This document shows positions 25,529-35,858 of a stretch of DNA of 64,000 nt, one piece after another. Positions within the stretch are counted from its first letter, which is position 1. Every line of letters starts with the position of its first letter. Where the stretch lies: assembly GCA_035532935.1 (NCBI GenBank), contig DATKQE010000048.1, positions 96,240-160,239 on the forward strand. Reading direction: 5' to 3'. The notes below the pieces were generated by a model. It searched no databases, had not been told where the DNA came from, and worked only from the letters and a program-made list of their open reading frames with translations. Position numbers and translations under genes: made by a program. Origin of the DNA: DATJLY01 sp035532935 (GTDB taxonomy: Bacteria; Pseudomonadota; Alphaproteobacteria; ATCC43930; CGMCC-115725).

Positions 25529-27679
25529 CTACGCCGCTTCGCGTTTCGTGGCGATGAGGTGAAGGATTTCGCTGGCGGCCAGGGGGATGTTGGTGCCGGG
25601 GCCGTAGATGGCGGCGACGCCGGCCGCTTGCAGGAAGCCATAGTCCTGGGGCGGGATGACGCCGCCGCAAACGACGAGAATGTCGCCGCCCTCCGCCGCC
25701 CGCAGGGCCTCGATCAGCGCCGGCACCAGGGTGCGGTGGCCCGCCGCCTGGCTCGAGACGCCGACGACGTGGACATCGTTCTCGATCGCCTGGCGCGCCG
25801 CCTCCTCGGGCGTCTGGAACAGCGGCCCGACATCGACGTCGAAGCCGATATCGGCGAAGGCGGAGGCGATCACCTTGGCGCCGCGGTCATGCCCATCCTG
25901 GCCGAGCTTCACCACCAGCATGCGCGGGCGCCGTCCCTCGGCGCGGGCGAAGGCCTCGACCTCGCGCTGGATGCGGCGATAGCCTTCGTCGCCGTCATAG
26001 AGCGCGCCATAGACACCCGAGACCGAGCGGATGGTGGCGCGATGGCGGGTGAAGACGCGCTCGAGCGCGTCGGAAATCTCGCCGACCGTGGCGCGCGCGC
26101 GCGATGCGTCGATCGCGCGTTCGAGCAGATTGCCCGTGCCGCTTTGGGCCGCCGCCGTCAGCGCCGTCAGCGTCTCGCGCACGCGCGCCGCATCGCGCGC
26201 GGCGCGGACCCGCTCCAGCCGCGCGATCTGCTGCGCACGGACGCGGGAATTGTCGATCTCGAGGATGTCGACTTGCGCCGCCTCGGCGGTGCGGTACTTG
26301 TTGACGCCGACGATCGTCTCCTCGCCGCGGTCGATCCGCGCCTGGCGCCGCGCCGCCGCCGCTTCGATGCGCAGCTTGGGCATGCCGCTCTCGACCGCCT
26401 TGGTCATGCCGCCGAGCGCTTCGACTTCGGCGACGAGTTCGGCCGCGGCGGTGGCGACGGCATGGGTCAGGCCTTCGACGTAATAGCTGCCGCCGAGCGG
26501 GTCGACGACGCGGGCGACGCCGCTCTCCTCGGCGAGGATCAACTGCGTATTGCGGGCGATCCGCGCCGAGAACGGCGTCGGCAGCGCCAGCGCCTCGTCG
26601 AAGGAGTTGGTGTGCAGCGACTGCGTGCCGCCCAGCACCGCCGCCAGCGCCTCGAACGCGGTCCGCACGATGTTGTTGTGGGGGTCCTGCGCGGTGAGGC
26701 TCACGCCCGAGGTCTGGCAATGCATGCGCAGCGCCAGGCTCGCCGGGTTCTGCGGCGCGAATGGCCGCATCAGGCGCGCCCATAGGAGCCGCGCCGCGCG
26801 CAGCTTCGCCACCTCCATGAAGAAATTCATGCCGATGCAGAAGAAGAACGACAGCCGCGGCGCGAACTCGTCGACCTTGAGCCCGCGCGAGAGCGCGGCG
26901 CGCACGTACTCGATCCCGTCGGCGAGAGTGAAAGCCAGCTCCTGCACGCAGGTCGCCCCCGCCTCCTGCATGTGATAGCCGGAGATCGAGATCGAGTTGA
27001 AGCGCGGCATGTGCCGGGCCGTGTGCGCGATGATGTCGGCGACGATGCGCATCGACGGCCCGGGCGGATAGATATAGGTGTTGCGGACCATGAACTCCTT
27101 GAGGATGTCGTTCTGGATCGTGCCGGAGAGCTTTTCCTGCGGCACGCCCTGCTCCTCGGCGGCGACGATGAAGCCCGCGAGCACCGGCAGCACCGCGCCG
27201 TTCATGGTCATCGACACGCTCATCCGGTCGAGCGGAATGCCGTCGAACAGGATCTTCATGTCCTCGACGCTATCGATGGCGACGCCGGCCTTGCCGACAT
27301 CGCCGACGACGCGCGGATGGTCGCTGTCATAGCCGCGATGGGTGGCGAGGTCGAAAGCGACCGACAGGCCGGTCTGCCCCGCCGCGAGATTCGCGCGGAA
27401 GAAGCGGTTGGTCTCTTCCGCGGTCGAGAATCCGGCATATTGCCGCAGCGTCCACGGCCGGTTCGCGTACATGGTCGCACGCACGCCGCGCAGGAAGGGC
27501 GCAACGCCCGGCACCGCCGCGCCCAGCTCGAGCGCCTCGAGATCGGCGGCGGTATAGAGCGGCTTGACCGCGATCCCTTCGAGCGTATGCCACGTCAGCG
27601 ACGCGGGGTCCTTGCCGCCGAGCTCCGCCGCGGCAAGAACCCGCCACGCCTCGAACGACTTATCCGGGTGTTCGGCCAT
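25529..27679 (-). CDS. scpA: Methylmalonyl-CoA mutase
   Basis: Single-chain adenosylcobalamin-dependent mutase of 716 residues converting (R)-methylmalonyl-CoA to succinyl-CoA, the last step of propionyl-CoA use. Residues about 30-560 are the TIM-barrel domain with GFSTAEETNRFFRANLAAGQ and the diagnostic ATHRGYDSDHPRVVGDVGKA region (quoted in parts). Residues about 585-710 are the B12-binding domain with the DxHxxG motif GQDGHDRGAKVIA. It is full length. Its chaperone MeaB lies about 5 kb downstream on the same strand. The 3' end abuts the dead VapBC remnant. Confidence in function is high; narrower alternatives such as ethylmalonyl-CoA mutase are less likely. Confidence 0.95.
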   Translation of the reverse strand: MAEHPDKSFEAWRVLAAAELGGKDPASLTWHTLEGIAVKPLYTAADLEALELGAAVPGVAPFLRGVRATMYANRPWTLRQYAGFSTAEETNRFFRANLAAGQTGLSVAFDLATHRGYDSDHPRVVGDVGKAGVAIDSVEDMKILFDGIPLDRMSVSMTMNGAVLPVLAGFIVAAEEQGVPQEKLSGTIQNDILKEFMVRNTYIYPPGPSMRIVADIIAHTARHMPRFNSISISGYHMQEAGATCVQELAFTLADGIEYVRAALSRGLKVDEFAPRLSFFFCIGMNFFMEVAKLRAARLLWARLMRPFAPQNPASLALRMHCQTSGVSLTAQDPHNNIVRTAFEALAAVLGGTQSLHTNSFDEALALPTPFSARIARNTQLILAEESGVARVVDPLGGSYYVEGLTHAVATAAAELVAEVEALGGMTKAVESGMPKLRIEAAAARRQARIDRGEETIVGVNKYRTAEAAQVDILEIDNSRVRAQQIARLERVRAARDAARVRETLTALTAAAQSGTGNLLERAIDASRARATVGEISDALERVFTRHRATIRSVSGVYGALYDGDEGYRRIQREVEAFARAEGRRPRMLVVKLGQDGHDRGAKVIASAFADIGFDVDVGPLFQTPEEAARQAIENDVHVVGVSSQAAGHRTLVPALIEALRAAEGGDILVVCGGVIPPQDYGFLQAAGVAAIYGPGTNIPLAASEILHLIATKREAA

Positions 27680-27703
27680 GCGCCTTCCTCCGCCGCCCGG
27701 CGA

Positions 27704-28744
27704 TCATAAGCGCGCCGGCGCGCCGAGGCCATGGCGCGCGACAAGCGCCGCGGTGACGAGCCCCATCGCGCCCGCCTGATGCAGCACCGCGAGCGGCAGC
27801 GGCACGACCAGAAGCAGGGTCGCAAGGCCAAGCCCCGCCTGCACCGCCACCATCGCCAGCAGCGCATCGAGCGCGCGGCGCTGGCGCGGCGCCAGCCCCG
27901 AATGGCGCGCGCCGAGCCACAGCGCGACGATTGCGGCGACCGTCGTCTCCGCCAGAAGCCGATGATCGAACTGCACCGCCGCCACGTTCGCGAAGAAATT
28001 GCGGTACCACGGCGCGAGGTGGAAATACCCCTCCGGCACCCACCGCCCGCCCATCAGCGGAAAGGTGTTGTAGACATAACCCGCACGCAGGCCCGCGACA
28101 AAGGCCCCCGCGACGAGCGTGACGAAGACGAGCGCCAGCACCGCGCTGGCGCCGCGCCGCACGGCGATCGTGCCGCCGCGCCGTCCGCCGAACAGGTCGA
28201 GCGCCACCCACAGCATCGCGGCGTAGATGAGCACCGCCATCGCCAGATGGAGCGCGAGCCGGTACTGGCTGACTTCGATCCGCCCGCTGAGCCCGCTCTC
28301 GACCATGTACCAGCCGATCGCGCCTTGGAGCGCGCCCAGCGCGAAGATGGCGGCAAGCTTGGGCACGAGCGTCCCGCTGATGCGGCCGCGCACCAGAAAA
28401 TAAAGGAACGGAAGCAGGAACACCGCCCCGATCAGCCGTCCCAGCAAGCGATGGGAATACTCCCAATAGAAGATCGTCTTGAACTGGGCGAGCGTCATGT
28501 CCGCATGGATGGCGCGATATTGCGGGATCGCCTTGTAGCGCGCGAACTCCGCCGCCCACTGGGCCGGATCGTGCGGCGGAATGACGCCGCTGATCGGCTG
28601 CCATTCGGTGATCGACAGGCCCGATTCCGTCAGCCGCGTGATGCCGCCCAGCATCACCATGAGAAAGACGAGGGCGCAGCACGCGAGCAGCCACCAGGCG
28701 ATCGGACGATCGGACGGAGACACGGTGCTGGCGGCGCGGGACAT
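27704..28744 (-). CDS. ctaA: Heme A synthase (COX15/CtaA)
   Basis: Polytopic inner-membrane enzyme of 346 residues oxidising the C8 methyl of heme O to the formyl group of heme A, needed for aa3 oxidases. Eight helices and the conserved heme ligands are visible in YWEYSHRLLGRLIG, RLALHLAMAV, QFDHRLLAETT and VLHQAGAMG. The loop GGITRLTESGLSITEWQPI is diagnostic. The ATG at 28744 is used; a TTG fifteen bases upstream would add five residues. No other oxidase-assembly gene is adjacent. It lies 24 bases downstream of the mutase start, on the same strand but with its own start region. Confidence 0.95.
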   Translation of the reverse strand: MSRAASTVSPSDRPIAWWLLACCALVFLMVMLGGITRLTESGLSITEWQPISGVIPPHDPAQWAAEFARYKAIPQYRAIHADMTLAQFKTIFYWEYSHRLLGRLIGAVFLLPFLYFLVRGRISGTLVPKLAAIFALGALQGAIGWYMVESGLSGRIEVSQYRLALHLAMAVLIYAAMLWVALDLFGGRRGGTIAVRRGASAVLALVFVTLVAGAFVAGLRAGYVYNTFPLMGGRWVPEGYFHLAPWYRNFFANVAAVQFDHRLLAETTVAAIVALWLGARHSGLAPRQRRALDALLAMVAVQAGLGLATLLLVVPLPLAVLHQAGAMGLVTAALVARHGLGAPARL

Positions 28745-28833
28745 GGCGATAGCTGGCAAGGAAGCGGTCCTCAGCGGGAGTGCCCGGCCAGAACCTGCGT
28801 ACCCGCCGCCGCGTTGGCAAGAGGCAAACGCGC

Positions 28834-29097
28834 CTAATGCAGCTGCATCGATACCGTGGCGTGGCGGAGCCGGCCCGGCGTCACCAGCGGCGCATGGGCG
28901 ACTTTGACCGAATGCAGCTTGCCCTCGATGCTATCGGTCCAGAATGCCAGGAACTTGCGCAGGACCGGAAAGCCCGGCGCGATGTCCAGTTGCTGCCAGA
29001 TGAAGCTCTGCAGCAGATGGGGGTGATCCGGAAGGTGGTAGAGGATCTCGGCCGTGGTGAGCCGGTATCCCTGCAATTGGCGTCCCAAGTCGCGCAT
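28834..29097 (-). CDS. usg: Usg family protein
   Basis: Small soluble protein of 87 residues of the alphaproteobacterial Usg family. The sequence MRDLGRQLQGYRLTTAEILY followed by HLPDHPHLLQSFIWQQLDIAP, and the central LRKFLAFW, are characteristic. The family is widespread in alphaproteobacteria and was named from its position near trpF in Caulobacter; its biochemical role is unknown. The start is the ATG before RDLGRQ; an upstream extension to 29166 would not fit the family length. It diverges from groES with about 230 bases between them. Confidence 0.85.
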   Translation of the reverse strand: MRDLGRQLQGYRLTTAEILYHLPDHPHLLQSFIWQQLDIAPGFPVLRKFLAFWTDSIEGKLHSVKVAHAPLVTPGRLRHATVSMQLH

Positions 29098-29226
29098 GGC
29101 GGTTCTTCTTGGATCGAGCCTCGCCCCTCGATCCCGAAGTGTCGACGAACGGCCGCGCCATTTCAAGAAAAACTTTTATATTTCAATGATTTAGCAGCCT
29201 ATCGCTTCGATTGCTGCCAGCGCCGC

Positions 29227-29255
29227 TTGACATCGCGGCGAGGCTTGCCTATCTC
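29227..29255 (+). promoter_or_regulatory. groESL promoter
   Basis: TTGACA (29227-29232), a 17-base spacer and TATCTC (29250-29255). The CIRCE element begins three bases downstream, so HrcA bound there would block initiation. Transcription likely begins near 29262, about 67 bases before groES. Confidence 0.7.
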
Positions 29256-29257
29256 CC

Positions 29258-29283
29258 TGGCACTCGACAGCATGGAGTGCTGA
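29258..29283. promoter_or_regulatory. CIRCE element (HrcA operator)
   Basis: TGGCACTC, nine bases (GACAGCATG), GAGTGCTGA. This is a near-perfect copy of the inverted repeat TTAGCACTC-N9-GAGTGCTAA, immediately after the groESL -10. It implies heat-shock control by HrcA, whose gene is not in the window. Confidence 0.9.
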
Positions 29284-29328
29284 CAATAGCCCTCCGGCTG
29301 CGTTTTGTCCCAACACAGGAGGATGGCA

Positions 29329-29643
29329 ATGAAGTTCAGGCCGTTGCAGGACCGCGTTCTGATCCGCCGGCTCGAGCAGGAGGAGAAGACGGCGGGCGGC
29401 ATCATCATTCCCGATACCGCCAAGGAAAAGCCGATGGAAGGTGAAGTGGTCGCCGCCGGGCCGGGCGTCCGCGGCGAGGACGGCACGCTTCATCCGCTCG
29501 ATGTCAAGGCCGGCGACCGCGTGCTGTTCGGAAAATGGTCCGGCACCGAGGTCAAGGTCGACGGCGAGGAGCTGGTGATCATGAAGGAGAGCGACATCCT
29601 CGGCGTGATCGAGGGTAGCGCAAGCAAGCGCAAGGCGGCGTGA
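29329..29643 (+). CDS. groES: Co-chaperonin GroES
   Basis: Ten-kilodalton co-chaperonin, 104 residues, capping GroEL to close the folding chamber. The start KFRPLQDRVLIRRLEQEEKT, the mobile loop GGIIIPDTAKEKPMEGEV and the closing block VIMKESDILGVIE are standard. ATG 29329 is selected because AGGAGG lies six bases upstream, whereas an ATG two codons earlier sits on that ribosome site. groEL follows after 13 bases. Control is by the CIRCE-bearing promoter upstream. Confidence 0.97.
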   Translation: MKFRPLQDRVLIRRLEQEEKTAGGIIIPDTAKEKPMEGEVVAAGPGVRGEDGTLHPLDVKAGDRVLFGKWSGTEVKVDGEELVIMKESDILGVIEGSASKRKAA

Positions 29644-29656
29644 GGAGGACAGGACA

Positions 29657-31297
<1,641 letters not shown>

Positions 31298-31327
31298 CCC
31301 GAAGAAACTTAGTTGCTTTCCTCGACA

Positions 31328-31356
31328 CCCCCGCCCGGTCTCCGGGCGGGGGTTTT
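31328..31356 (+). terminator. Rho-independent terminator of groESL
   Basis: Perfect 11-bp GC stem (CCCCCGCCCGG with CCGGGCGGGGG), three-base TCT loop and a TTTT tail, 30 bases after the groEL stop. Confidence 0.92.
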
Positions 31357-31440
31357 CTTGTCGGACGCTACGCCGCGGCCGCACCGCGTCATGGGTGCAA
31401 GCCCCGGCGCCTACCGCCGCGGCGTCGGCGCGGGCGAAGC

Positions 31441-31845
31441 TTAGGCGCGGCTGAACCGGGCCCTGGCACCGCGCTCGATCGCGGCGGCGATCAGGGGATC
31501 GACCTCGAAGCGCTCGCGCAGCAATTCGAGGAGGCGCAGTTCCTCCTGGCTGGCGGCGCCGTCGGCCGCGACCACGTCGCAGGCGACCGCATAGGCGGTC
31601 TCGCGCAGCTTGGCCGGAAGGGCCGCGCGGACCCGTGTCAGGACATTCTCGAGCCCGTCATCGGCGCCGAGCAGCGCGGCGCAGTCGTCGAGGTCCTTGG
31701 CCAGACGCTTGTGGTCGTAATCGGCGAAGACGGGAAGATGATTGACGATGTCGCCGATGATTCGCAGCTCGGCGTCCCTCATGCCGCGGTCGGCGGCCGA
31801 GGCGAGCACCATCGTGTGAATGAGAGCGGCGTGATGGTCGGTCAT
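31441..31845 (-). CDS. TerB-like tellurite resistance family protein
   Basis: Soluble all-helical protein of 134 residues. The pattern MVLASAADRGMRDAELRIIG near the start and VACDVVAADGAASQEELRLL with a closing LRERFEVDP is that of TerB-like domains, with acidic D...D...E residues suited to metal binding. Family members are known from tellurite resistance and stress-response loci, but single TerB-like genes such as this have no settled function. The start follows AAGGAGA. It is convergent with groEL and lies just downstream of the DinG-like helicase on the same strand. Confidence 0.7.
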   Translation of the reverse strand: MTDHHAALIHTMVLASAADRGMRDAELRIIGDIVNHLPVFADYDHKRLAKDLDDCAALLGADDGLENVLTRVRAALPAKLRETAYAVACDVVAADGAASQEELRLLELLRERFEVDPLIAAAIERGARARFSRA

Positions 31846-31934
31846 GCTTCTCCTTGCGCGCGCCTCATGTCGCCTCGCGCCGGCCGCGATTATGCCGCAA
31901 GTGCGCGCAACCGCAATCTCCCGCGCGGCAATGC

Positions 31935-34688
31935 TCACCGCTCCAGGAAGGCGCGGGTGCGCTCGATCGCGTCCTTGAGGCCGACGCGCTCGACCGGCAC
32001 GCCGGCGGGAAAGGCGCCCAGGAGGCGCGACGGCATCATCCGGTCGAGCAGCACGAACGCGCCGCAATCGTCGGCGCGGCGAACCAGCCGCCCGAAGGCC
32101 TGGCGCAGCCGCAGCCGCGTCAGGCCGTCGTCATAGCGCGTACCGCCGAACGCCTGGCGCCGCGCCTTGTGCAGGATGTCCGGCCGCGGCCACGGCACGC
32201 GGTCGAAGACGATGAGGCGGAGCGAGCGCCCGGGCACGTCGACGCCGTCGCGCACCGCGTCGGTGCCGAGGAGCGAGGCATCCTCCTCGGCGCGGAAGAT
32301 GTCGACCAGCGTGGCCGTATCCATGCCATCGACGTGCTGCGCCAGGAGCGGCAGCCCGGCCGCCTCGAGCGGCCCCGCGATCGCCTTGTGCACCGCCCTG
32401 AGCCGCGCCACCGCCGTGAACAGGCCGAGCGCGCCGCCACCCGCGGCGAGGATCAGCTCGCGATAGGCCGCCGCCACCTGCCGCACGTCGTCGCGAGCGA
32501 GGTCGGTGACGATGAAGACGCGGGTCTGTGCCGCATAATCGAACGGTGACGGCACGCGGGCGCGCAGCGCCGGACGCGCGAGATGCCGCGCGCCGGTGCG
32601 CGCCTCGGCCGCCTCCCAGTCGGCGAGCGGATCGCCGCTGCCGTCGGCGAGGGTCGCCGAGGTGATCAGCACGCCCTGCGCCGGCTTCGCCACGGCCTCG
32701 GCGAAGGGCAGCGTCGGATCGATCCAATGCCGGCGCAGGCAGACATCGGTCTCGTGTCCCTCGATGCGCTCGATCGCGAGCCAGTCGACGAAGCGCGGCG
32801 CATTTTCCTTCTCGAGTTCCTCGAGCATGCGCCGCCAGCCACCCAACTGGATCGCGCCGCGCCGCGTGAGCCCGCGCACCGCCGCCTCGATCCGCACCCG
32901 CGTCGCGGTGTCGAGCTCCGCCGCCTCGTCCCCGAGCCGCTGCACCAGACGCTCGGCGAGATGCCGCATCGGCGCCTCGACCGCGATGAGCTTCTGCGCC
33001 AGCGCCCGCGCCGCGGCGACGAGCCCCTCGACCGGCGGCCGCAGCTCGGTCTCGAGGCTGTAGCCCTGTTCGCGTCCCGGGGCGCGCGCCAGGACCTGTT
33101 GCCGGGCGAGCGCGAGGAACGCCTCGCATTCGCCCTGCGGCGGGCCTTCGAGGATGCGCTGGAGAAATCCGTCGGCCGGCAGCACGCGCGCCGCGACCGT
33201 GACGGCGGCCAGGGTGCGCTCGAGCATGGCGTCGCCCGTCACCAGATCCTCGAGGCGGCGGCGCAGGCCGCGGGCACGCGAGCGGCCGCGCTCCTCGGCG
33301 CCGATCAGCCAGCGCCGCAGCTCGGCCGCTTCGCGCCCGCCCAGTTCGAGCGCGAACGCATTGTCGGCGGCATCGAAGACGTGATGGCCCTCATCGAAGA
33401 CGTAGCGCGTCGGCAGCGCCGCATCGTCGAGCCCGCCCAGCGCCGCCTGCACCATCACCAGCGCGTGGTTGGCGACCACGATGCGCGCGCGCCGGGCGCG
33501 GCGCACGCTCTTCTCGATGAAGCAGCGGTGGTAATGCGGACAGGCGCTGTGGATGCATTCGCCGCGCCGGTCGGCGAGCGCCAGCGACTGCGCCCGGCCG
33601 ATCACGTCCGGAAACCACCCCGGCAGATCGCCGCCCACCATGTCGCCGTCGCGCGTCGCCCCGACCCAGCGCGCCATGATGCCGAGCGGGGCGGCGTCAT
33701 AGGGCCGCATCGGCAAGGCGGCCACCGCCTCCTCGAAATTGAGCAGGCAGAGATAATTCTCCCGCCCCTTGCGCAGCACGACGCGGCGCTCCTTCGCCGC
33801 GCGGTCGGGATAGAGCCGGTCGAGTTCGCCGACGATCTGATGCTGCAGATTGCGCGTGTAGGTCGAGACCCACACCGCGCCCACGTTCTTCTCCGCCCAC
33901 AGGCTTGCCGGCGCGATATAGCCGAGCGTCTTGCCGACGCCGGTGCCGGCCTCGGCGAGCACGATATGCGGTTCGCCCGCCCGCTCGCACGGGTGGAATG
34001 CGGCGCTCACCACGGCGGCATAGTCGGCTTGCTGCGGCCGCGCCTCGGCGCCCGCGCCGAGCAGCTCGGCGAGACGCTGGCGCGCTTCGTGCTCCTCGAC
34101 CGGAATGTTGCCCGGCGACGGCGCCGGTGCATATTCCGACCATTCCGGCAGACGGCGCCATTGCGCCAATCCCGCCGGCGCCTCGCGTGCGGCCGCTGGC
34201 GGCGGCAGCGCCGCCAGCACCGCCTCGGCCCAGCCCCAGCCGCTGCGCTCCATGGCGACGGCGATCGCGCGCGCATCGTCGTCGTCGCCCGCGCCGGCAC
34301 ACAGCTCGCCGAGGAGCCGGCGCGCCGCATCGAGCAGACCGAGCGCGCAGGCGGCGAGATCGCGCGACGGCGGCGGCGTGAGGCCGGTGGCGCGCGCGAG
34401 CCCTTGCGGCGTCGGCACGCAGAACTGCGCCGGCCGCACGAAGGCGTAAAGCTCCAGCACATCGAGCGCCGGGAACGCCATGACGCCGAGACGCCGCGCC
34501 GTCGCGCGGGCATGGCAGACGATCGGCGGCTCGGCCCGCGCGCGCCGCGCCGCCTCGCTCAGCGGCAGCAGCGCGATCTCGCCGTCGGGCGACAGCCAAG
34601 CCGCGGCGCCGACACCGGCGACCAGCGCGGGCGCGGCCGGCAAGCGTGCGGTACGATCGGGGGGAGACGACGTATCGGCCGGACGCAT
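31935..34688 (-). CDS. DinG-like superfamily 2 DNA helicase with N-terminal extension
   Basis: Predicted Fe-S-containing XPD/DinG-type 5'-3' helicase of 917 residues. The helicase part begins only near residue 245 with Walker A AEAGTGVGKT; Walker B is DEGHH, four candidate cluster cysteines lie in LCLLNF, ECIHSACPHYHRC, and motifs VI-like RLRQAFGRLVRR and DGVDVPG near the C-terminus are clear. E. coli DinG has no such long leader. The first 200 residues contain a worn DEDD-exonuclease-like pattern (PIVCHARATARRLG, FPALDVLELYAF) lacking acidic ligands. The ATG at 34688 is used rather than a TTG one codon earlier. Likely role is resolving damaged or R-loop DNA. Confidence 0.88.
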   Translation of the reverse strand: MRPADTSSPPDRTARLPAAPALVAGVGAAAWLSPDGEIALLPLSEAARRARAEPPIVCHARATARRLGVMAFPALDVLELYAFVRPAQFCVPTPQGLARATGLTPPPSRDLAACALGLLDAARRLLGELCAGAGDDDDARAIAVAMERSGWGWAEAVLAALPPPAAAREAPAGLAQWRRLPEWSEYAPAPSPGNIPVEEHEARQRLAELLGAGAEARPQQADYAAVVSAAFHPCERAGEPHIVLAEAGTGVGKTLGYIAPASLWAEKNVGAVWVSTYTRNLQHQIVGELDRLYPDRAAKERRVVLRKGRENYLCLLNFEEAVAALPMRPYDAAPLGIMARWVGATRDGDMVGGDLPGWFPDVIGRAQSLALADRRGECIHSACPHYHRCFIEKSVRRARRARIVVANHALVMVQAALGGLDDAALPTRYVFDEGHHVFDAADNAFALELGGREAAELRRWLIGAEERGRSRARGLRRRLEDLVTGDAMLERTLAAVTVAARVLPADGFLQRILEGPPQGECEAFLALARQQVLARAPGREQGYSLETELRPPVEGLVAAARALAQKLIAVEAPMRHLAERLVQRLGDEAAELDTATRVRIEAAVRGLTRRGAIQLGGWRRMLEELEKENAPRFVDWLAIERIEGHETDVCLRRHWIDPTLPFAEAVAKPAQGVLITSATLADGSGDPLADWEAAEARTGARHLARPALRARVPSPFDYAAQTRVFIVTDLARDDVRQVAAAYRELILAAGGGALGLFTAVARLRAVHKAIAGPLEAAGLPLLAQHVDGMDTATLVDIFRAEEDASLLGTDAVRDGVDVPGRSLRLIVFDRVPWPRPDILHKARRQAFGGTRYDDGLTRLRLRQAFGRLVRRADDCGAFVLLDRMMPSRLLGAFPAGVPVERVGLKDAIERTRAFLER

Positions 34689-34734
34689 CAAGGCGGTATA
34701 GACCGGCCGCCCGCCCCGGTCACGCGCAACGCGC

Positions 34735-35735
34735 TCAGCGCAGGGCGGGGAGAACGTCCCGGCCGAAGAGTTCGACCGTCCCGGCCGGGTCGGACGCGAC
34801 GCTGACCGTGAACATCACGCGTTCGACGCCCGCGGCCCTCGCCCGCAACAGCTGTGCGCGGCATTGATCGGGCGTACCGCACACGGCAAACCGTTCGGCG
34901 AGGTAATCGAACAGGCCAAGCTCGGCGACGAGCGCCGCATCGGCCTCGCCCGGCCGGGTGCTGTAGCGCTGCCGCAGCGTGCGGATTGGCGCGTGCAGCG
35001 CCTCCGGCACCCCGCGCCGGCCGAGATCGCCCGATCCCAGGTGTAGCCCGCCGCCATGAAGGCGAGGATCGCGCCGATCTTCCGCCGCGCCGCGTCGCCA
35101 TCGGCGTTGCAGTCGAGCGCCGCGATCTGCCAGATCTCGACAGCGGCGCTGCCGCGTCCGGCCGATGCCGCGCCTTGGGCCACGGTTCCCTCGGATTGCG
35201 CCAGGTTTTCCCGTGTGAGTCCGAAATTGACGAAGGCGCCGTCGGCGACCGCGCCGGCGGCGGCGAGCGTCCGGGGTCCCGAGGCGGCCAGGAAGACTTT
35301 CGACGGGCGCCGGACCCAAGGGAGATGCGCCTCGCCGCCGCCGCGACAAACGGCCGGCTCGCCGCGCAGCAGCGTCTTGATGAACCCGACGGCTTCCGCG
35401 ACATCGCCGACGGGGGACCGGCGCAGGCCGAGATTGTGCGTGCCGCTGTGCCCGGCGCCGATCCCCAGCACCGTCCGGCCCGGCGCGATCAGGTCGAGCG
35501 AGGCGATCGCCGCCGCCGCCACCGCGGGATGACGCGATTCGATGTTGGTGACGCACAGCGCGACCCGCGCATGGCGCGTCGCCTGCGCCACCAGCGTGGC
35601 CGCGACCCAAGGGTCCATCGCGTTGCCGGGCGTATCGGCGATGCCGATCATGGCGTAGCCGTAACGGTCGGCCAGTTCGGCCATGCGCAACGCAAGCGGC
35701 GGCTCATACGGCCAGAAGAAGAATCCGACCTCCAT
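34735..35735 (-). pseudogene. LLM-class flavin oxidoreductase, frameshifted
   Basis: F420/FMN luciferase-like gene. From ATG 35735 (EVGFFFWPYEPPLALRMAEL) to about residue 234 the frame gives a normal LLM protein, including VLGIGAGHSGTHNLGLRR and KVFLAASGPRTLAAAG. Near 35035, just after MAAGYTWD, homology jumps to another frame with LFDYLAERFAVCGTPDQCRA and ends with ELFGRDVLPALR at 34735. The full span, 1001 bases, is not a multiple of three, so one indel is certain. The intact frame runs to a stop at about 34815 with a nonsense tail. It could be a genuine inactivation or an assembly indel; no repeat marks the site. It lies 46 bases downstream (upstream on the minus strand) of the DinG-like gene. 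Confidence 0.75.
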
Positions 35736-35858
35736 GGGCTCCTCGGTCGTTTGCAGCGGCGCCACGTGGTATCGGGCCATCCTGCCGCATCGGACCATGA
35801 AAGCAAGCCGGCGCAACCGTGGCCCTTGTCGCGTGCGCGTTGCATGCGGTAGCGTCTT

